A stretch of DNA of 64,000 bases from Betaproteobacteria bacterium. GTDB lineage: Bacteria; Bdellovibrionota_B; Oligoflexia; Silvanigrellales; Silvanigrellaceae. Location of the stretch: assembly GCA_016868315.1 (NCBI GenBank), contig VGHE01000001.1:310001-374000 (forward strand). The letters run 5' to 3'. This document shows positions 60,125-64,000 of the stretch, one piece after another (within the stretch, counting starts at the first letter, position 1; each line of letters starts with the position of its first letter). A program made the position numbers and the translations under genes. A model generated the notes under the pieces. That model did no database searches. It saw only the letters and a list, made by a program, of their open reading frames with translations, and was not told the DNA's origin.

Positions 60125-62993
60125 GTCTGCCGAGGTTGTGCAACACAATCGATTCGAGTGTGTCGATGCTGATGGGCAGTAGGCTCATTGAAAATTTGCG
60201 TGTCAGGAGGCGCCATCGCGTGAGGCGTACAAGTGCCTCCCACAGCAGAATTCTGAGGCGATGCACAGTGCCGACAGCCAGAGCTGCGATAGGTAAATGA
60301 GCCTTTGTCTTGGCTGCAATCGCAATGAACTTTTGCTCTGCAAACTCTTTTCGCAATTCTAGAGAAAGAAACATGCGCCAGAGGAAGCGGGTGTTCCAGC
60401 CGAGTCCGGAGAGCGGATTGTCCCAGAGCGACGAGAAACGGAGCTGGAAAAGCCTGCGCGCAGCGATTTTAACTTCTCCAATAAGCTTGACCTCATTCAC
60501 GGTTTGACTGTGAACCGGTTTGCTCCATGCCTCAACTGTGCGCCAGTAGTCGTCGAGTGACTTGCGCCGCAACTGTTCAAGACATTCAACGATGGCCAGG
60601 TTTCGGGCGAGGGTTGTGAGTTTCACAAACTCTTGACGTTCCCTGAGCCAAGATGAAGACGGCAATTCAATGAGATACTTCACTCGCGCCGGACGCACCT
60701 TTTCGAGAACAATCAGTTTCAAATCGGAAGAGGTAATGAGTGACACCCCGTCTGCAGTCTGCCTCAGGTTGGCATGCTCTTCTGGGGAAATTCTATGAAA
60801 TCGGATTTCGCAGACGCCCGCCTTCTTCAGTTCATGGAGGCGTTTGGAAAGTGTTCGGAGATCGCGTTCATCGAGCGTCGGGCCGATTTCGATCTCAGGC
60901 GAACGCTGAATGTGCTGAAACAGGATTGCCGTTGAGACTCGAAACACTCGCAGCGCACCAACTTCAAAAACCGTGCTCAGGATATCTCTGATTCCGAAAT
61001 ACTTGCGTAGCTCTAGAGCGAATGAGTTGCGCGCCGAAATCGAGGTTGCAGTGATTGCCACTTGCGTTAGTCCACGCAACGCAGCTTGTACTTCAATGCG
61101 CAGGTCAATCGAATTCTCGGCAAGCACGCGAATAAAATCTGTCATGAAGTGCACAGTGCCGTGGCTGTATTCTTCAGTCTTCATGAGAGAATTGAGTTCG
61201 TCATACAGCTTGTTGCTGTGGAGGTTCTCGGGGTTTGACACAAGGCAATAGAGAGTTTCCATGACGCCGCCAACGTCACGTAACATCAAACGATAGAGCA
61301 TGGCCTTGAAATTGTTTCGTGTCTGCTGATCCCAAATAAAACAGGGGTTCAGGTCAATCATCGACACTGTGAGCGTGTTGTCGTCGAGCAGAATATTTCC
61401 CGGGTGTGGGTCGGCCCAAACAATTCCTTTGTCAAAAAGTAAAAGGAGATATGTCGTGATGAGTCGGTCAGCAATCTCGCGACGCTCGAGATATTTGGTT
61501 TGAACGCTGCGTGTGATTTTTCCACCAGGCATCCGTTCCATGAAAAGATATTTAGAATTCGTCTGAAAGTAGCGGGGAACCACAACGCGAGAATCCGGGG
61601 GAATAGCGTCGCGCACGATGTCGGCGTTCTCTTGTTCGCGCCGGAAATCGAGTTCTGCCGAGCATTGTCGGAAGTATTGTGTGATTCCACGGAGCAATGC
61701 GTCACACATTCCCATCAACTCGGAACGTAACTTTGGTACCAGATGCTGATCATCTGCAATCTGGGTCTGTATCTTTCGCGCGATGTGGGAGAGGTGTGCG
61801 GCCTGAATCTCCAGAAGTTCGTGCAGACCTGGGCGTTGGATTTTGACCAGAATCGTTCTGACTCCCCACTTTTTTCGGCCAGCATCATTGAGCTCAAGCT
61901 CGTAAATCGCTCCAACGCTTGCTGCTGCGAAATGCGGTATGGGGTCGCTCGGGAGAAGCAGATACTCAGCCCATTGTTCCCTGATTTCAGCTTGCGATAA
62001 AACCGCCATCAGATGCGCAAATGAACGCTCAACGCTCGGAAAAACTCCAGAAGCTGCGTCCTGGCTGCTGCGGAGTTCCCGCGCGAGGTTGGGAGGGCAC
62101 ATCTCAGCAAGCACCTGCGCAGTTTTTAGATACAAGCCGCCTAATTCGCGCACGGCGATAGACGCGAGTTTACTGGGTGTAAGTTGGTCGCGCGGAGTAC
62201 AGATGGTGGCAACCAAAGCATTTAGGCTTGCCTCAGGGGGAATGAGCTGCAGCATGTCTTTAAGAAAGGGAAGAATTACTTTTCCCTTGGAGTCGTGTTC
62301 GAGCATCGTTGCGAGCCTTGGCAGCGCAAACTGGTTGAATAAGCTGCGCATCAATTGATCTGAGAAACGTGCAAGCTCTTCTCGATCTTCGCTCGAAAGT
62401 TGGAACAGAGCCGAATAACACTGCTCCCGGATAGCCGGGAACATAGAAGCAGCCTGTTGAGAAAGTGCGGGTATGAATTTCAGAGCCTCTGCGAGTTTCT
62501 TTCCCGTGCTGCCGAATTCACCGCGAAGAAGCTCCAGATTTAAAAGCAGGTAAACGAGCCGGGGATTTTTTTCTACGAGTGCGGCGGCTGTACGAATCGC
62601 AGGTTCGAGCAGACCGTGTACGAATTGATCCGAATCGAGGAACTCGACATCACCGCTGCCGAGATGTTTTGCAAAGATTTGAAAGGTTCTCTCGAATTCT
62701 TCGACAAGGTCATGGCCACTCAGATTCGCAATGAGTGAAAGTCCTGAGCTGTGACGTTTCAACTGAGCGATGGATTGTTTCGAGATGTCCGGGCTCTTTA
62801 TGACCTCTCTGAGAAGCGCGGCCAATGCTCTCGCAAAAAGCGAGGCGTTCTTGCTGACCTGCGCTGCTATTGGGACAACCCAGGCCAGATCTTGGCCACT
62901 GGCACGTTTGACGCGGCCGAGGATTTTTTTGCGTTTCGGTTTTTTCTGCGGAGCGGCCATCTTCCCCGGCTTTCCATGATTGAGATTCACCAT
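60072..62993 (-). CDS. Large ABC1/UbiB-type atypical kinase
   Basis: 973 aa, far longer than UbiB (about 550). An N-terminal helical region of about 280 residues precedes the ABC1 domain: YLKTAQVLAEM in place of the family KxGQ (G to A), AAASVGAIYEL for the Ala-rich nucleotide loop, VKIQRPGL with the catalytic Lys, ADPHPGNILL and MIDLNP for the catalytic and metal Asp. A C-terminal extension of about 330 residues follows. UbiB-family proteins are ATPases in quinone or lipid metabolism, so a lipid or quinone role is inferred. ATG 62993 lacks a good ribosome-binding site; ATG 62960 is an alternative. Confidence 0.8.
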   Translation of the reverse strand: MVNLNHGKPGKMAAPQKKPKRKKILGRVKRASGQDLAWVVPIAAQVSKNASLFARALAALLREVIKSPDISKQSIAQLKRHSSGLSLIANLSGHDLVEEFERTFQIFAKHLGSGDVEFLDSDQFVHGLLEPAIRTAAALVEKNPRLVYLLLNLELLRGEFGSTGKKLAEALKFIPALSQQAASMFPAIREQCYSALFQLSSEDREELARFSDQLMRSLFNQFALPRLATMLEHDSKGKVILPFLKDMLQLIPPEASLNALVATICTPRDQLTPSKLASIAVRELGGLYLKTAQVLAEMCPPNLARELRSSQDAASGVFPSVERSFAHLMAVLSQAEIREQWAEYLLLPSDPIPHFAAASVGAIYELELNDAGRKKWGVRTILVKIQRPGLHELLEIQAAHLSHIARKIQTQIADDQHLVPKLRSELMGMCDALLRGITQYFRQCSAELDFRREQENADIVRDAIPPDSRVVVPRYFQTNSKYLFMERMPGGKITRSVQTKYLERREIADRLITTYLLLLFDKGIVWADPHPGNILLDDNTLTVSMIDLNPCFIWDQQTRNNFKAMLYRLMLRDVGGVMETLYCLVSNPENLHSNKLYDELNSLMKTEEYSHGTVHFMTDFIRVLAENSIDLRIEVQAALRGLTQVAITATSISARNSFALELRKYFGIRDILSTVFEVGALRVFRVSTAILFQHIQRSPEIEIGPTLDERDLRTLSKRLHELKKAGVCEIRFHRISPEEHANLRQTADGVSLITSSDLKLIVLEKVRPARVKYLIELPSSSWLRERQEFVKLTTLARNLAIVECLEQLRRKSLDDYWRTVEAWSKPVHSQTVNEVKLIGEVKIAARRLFQLRFSSLWDNPLSGLGWNTRFLWRMFLSLELRKEFAEQKFIAIAAKTKAHLPIAALAVGTVHRLRILLWEALVRLTRWRLLTRKFSMSLLPISIDTLESIVLHNLGRPSPGFRTTRRNPRDVSR

Positions 62994-63173
62994 CGCTGCA
63001 GTTGATTCGGATCAATTCAATATAAGGTTCAGAGCAGGGATTTTGACGCTGCAGTTGATGAATCGACAAAGTTGGCGCCAGGGTGTCGGTTAAGTTACAG
63101 GAATCATTTGGGAAATAATTCAACCCACAAGAGCTCGCTGAAACACGCACAACTTTGACCTTTAATTTTCCGC

Positions 63174-63225
63174 TTGATGGCCGAACAGGGAGGGTGTAGG
63201 GTGCGTGTACAACTTTAAGTTGTAC
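63174..63225 (+). promoter_or_regulatory. Promoter and palindromic operator of the Rrf2 gene
   Basis: TTGATG (63174-63179) and TAGGGT (63197-63202) are 17 bp apart and followed 4 bp later by GTACAACTT-T-AAGTTGTAC (63207-63225), a perfect 9-1-9 palindrome covering the likely start site. A matching half-site (ACAACTTT) occurs at 63149-63156. Position and symmetry suit autorepression by the Rrf2 protein encoded 56 bp downstream. Confidence 0.7.
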
Positions 63226-63280
63226 GCATGCAGCTGCCTAAGTACACCCGCTGCCGATTCACGCTGAAAGGGAGAATGTT

Positions 63281-63796
63281 ATGAATATTACAGCGAAAAC
63301 CAGATTTGCTTTGAAGGCGCTCATGGACATCGCGTACCACCACGGGGTGGGTCCGGTTCAGCGTCGTCATATTGCTTTAAGACAAGGCATTCCAACGGAC
63401 TACATGGATCAAATTCTGATGCGTCTGCGCAACAGTGGACTTATTCAAAGTCTTCGCGGCCGTGAGGGGGGATACCACCTCGCGCTCGAGGCCGATGAGA
63501 TCTCGGTCTGGGACGTCGTGATGTCGGTCGAAGATGAGCCCTATTCCGCGGGTCCTCACAACCCGGAAGAGAACCTCGCGTACGCCACCGAGTGCATCAC
63601 GGAGCCAGCCTGGGATGCGGTTTCGTCGGCTATCGTCAACCAGCTTAAGAGCTGCAGCATCGGCAAAATGCTCGCCGACGCAGAGGGCAGGATTGTAGCG
63701 AAGGGGCTCGACCCAGTGGATCTCATGGAGCAGCGTCCGAAGAGTCAGTCTCAAACCGGCGGCCGCCCGCTGTTCGGATTGGTTCAAGGCTCCTGA
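63281..63796 (+). CDS. Rrf2-family transcriptional regulator
   Basis: 171 aa winged-helix repressor. The Rrf2 signature is clear: MNITAKTRFALKALMDIAYH, the recognition region PTDYMDQILMRLRNSGLIQSLRG and the wing GGYHLA. The regulatory half has only two cysteines (TEC and KSCS), not the three-Cys cluster loop of IscR, so Fe-S or NO sensing is uncertain. GGAG lies 6 nt before the ATG. A palindromic operator precedes it and a terminator follows. The gene that begins at 63947 may be a sulfur-metabolism target. Confidence 0.9.
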   Translation: MNITAKTRFALKALMDIAYHHGVGPVQRRHIALRQGIPTDYMDQILMRLRNSGLIQSLRGREGGYHLALEADEISVWDVVMSVEDEPYSAGPHNPEENLAYATECITEPAWDAVSSAIVNQLKSCSIGKMLADAEGRIVAKGLDPVDLMEQRPKSQSQTGGRPLFGLVQGS

Positions 63797-63822
63797 AGCC
63801 AGCAACAATATTGTTATCTGGG

Positions 63823-63862
63823 ATTCCCCCTCGTGTTCTTGAATGAGTTGCGAGGGGGTTTT
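63823..63862 (+). terminator. Rho-independent terminator of the Rrf2 gene
   Basis: CCCCCTCG (63826-63833) pairs with CGAGGGGG (63851-63858) across a 17-nt loop and is followed by four T. A 12-bp palindrome AACAATATTGTT lies just upstream (63804-63815). Confidence 0.8.
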
Positions 63863-63946
63863 GCATTTGCTACCCCACTATCGTGTCCGGGCACGAATTG
63901 CTCTTTAGCGATTCGACGTGTTGGAACAAGAGTTTCTGGAGCACCA

Positions 63947-64000
63947 ATGAAAAAGCTGGGCGCGAGTTTGAGGTCTGAGTTTCCGGTGTTTTCACACAAC
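63947..64000 (+). CDS. 5' end of a gene, possibly a class V aminotransferase/cysteine desulfurase
   Basis: ATG 63947 is preceded by GGAG with a 5-nt gap and opens 18 codons to the window end: MKKLGASLRSEFPVFSHN. The basic start followed by LRSEFPVF resembles the N-terminus of SufS/class V aminotransferases (R-x-D/E-FP-I/V-F/L). With the Rrf2 regulator upstream, an iron-sulfur or sulfur role is attractive, but 18 residues are too few to be sure. Confidence 0.4.
   Translation, partial: MKKLGASLRSEFPVFSHN

Noticed and set aside
63814-63999. Minus-strand open frame at the window end
   Set aside because: It covers the Rrf2 terminator and the credible start at 63947, and encodes no recognisable motif.

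Overview
The window reads as about 64 kb of chromosome from a Gram-negative bacterium. The signs are an outer-membrane lipid A enzyme family (LpxH-like), many Sec lipoproteins with clear lipoboxes, Tat-exported metalloproteins, cytochrome c maturation genes, an MltD-type transglycosylase, and PilZ and HD-GYP cyclic-di-GMP proteins. A mitochondrial-type aconitase, tandem divergent sulfatase-like membrane proteins and many secreted proteins of unknown role would suit a Bdellovibrionota/Oligoflexia or other delta-like lineage. That placement is a low-confidence inference. No insertion sequence, prophage, CRISPR array or rRNA was seen.

Layout. 0-5 kb: 3' end of ccmE, ccmG, an RNHCP zinc-binding protein, two metallophosphoesterases and an FAD oxidoreductase, very tightly packed on the + strand, then a secreted protein. 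5-10 kb: pepP, a Tat-exported Csp1-type copper storage protein, an SDR-like protein, an alpha/beta hydrolase and rarA. 10-19 kb is a looser, accessory-looking stretch: a 25-bp tandem repeat, an XRE regulator, a DUF3857/transglutaminase protein, a lipoprotein cytochrome c, an HDAC-family deacetylase, a beta-lactamase-fold serine hydrolase, two unrecognised proteins and a DUF2201 (metallopeptidase plus VWA) gene broken by two in-frame TGA codons. 19-24.5 kb: a Sel1/Hcp-like protein, an Eco47II/Sau96I-family restriction enzyme with its divergent C5 methyltransferase, a GIY-YIG protein and two lipoprotein genes, one with TGA where its lipobox cysteine should be. 24.5-31 kb: two tRNA-Gly(GCC), the sulfatase-like pair, nth and ychF. 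31-41 kb: a Fis-type regulator, dnaB, a PAS-rich hybrid kinase, a GAF/HD-GYP protein, a class 3 lipase and a CapA-like lipoprotein. 41-50 kb: aconitase, two tRNA-Glu(UUC), a HiPIP, fabF, a HAD phosphatase, a lipoate ligase-like protein, a staphylococcal-nuclease homologue, threonine aldolase, a PilZ protein and a MoxR ATPase. 50-64 kb: gpsA-mfd-TPR/barrel protein, mltD-trx-small protein, DUF2797, a large ABC1/UbiB-type kinase, an Rrf2 regulator with a palindromic operator, and the first codons of a further gene.

Most of the window is housekeeping: DNA repair and replication (rarA, nth, dnaB, mfd), lipid synthesis (fabF, gpsA, LpxH-like), TCA cycle (aconitase), redox and metal handling (thioredoxin, HiPIP, CcmE/CcmG, Csp1), envelope turnover (mltD) and c-di-GMP signalling. 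The most unusual observation is three in-frame TGA codons in two otherwise intact genes about 5 kb apart. No in-frame TAA or TAG interruption was noticed. Ordinary nonsense decay is the default explanation, but UGA readthrough or recoding deserves a test. The restriction-modification pair, the twin sulfatase-like proteins and the Rrf2 operator are secondary points of interest.
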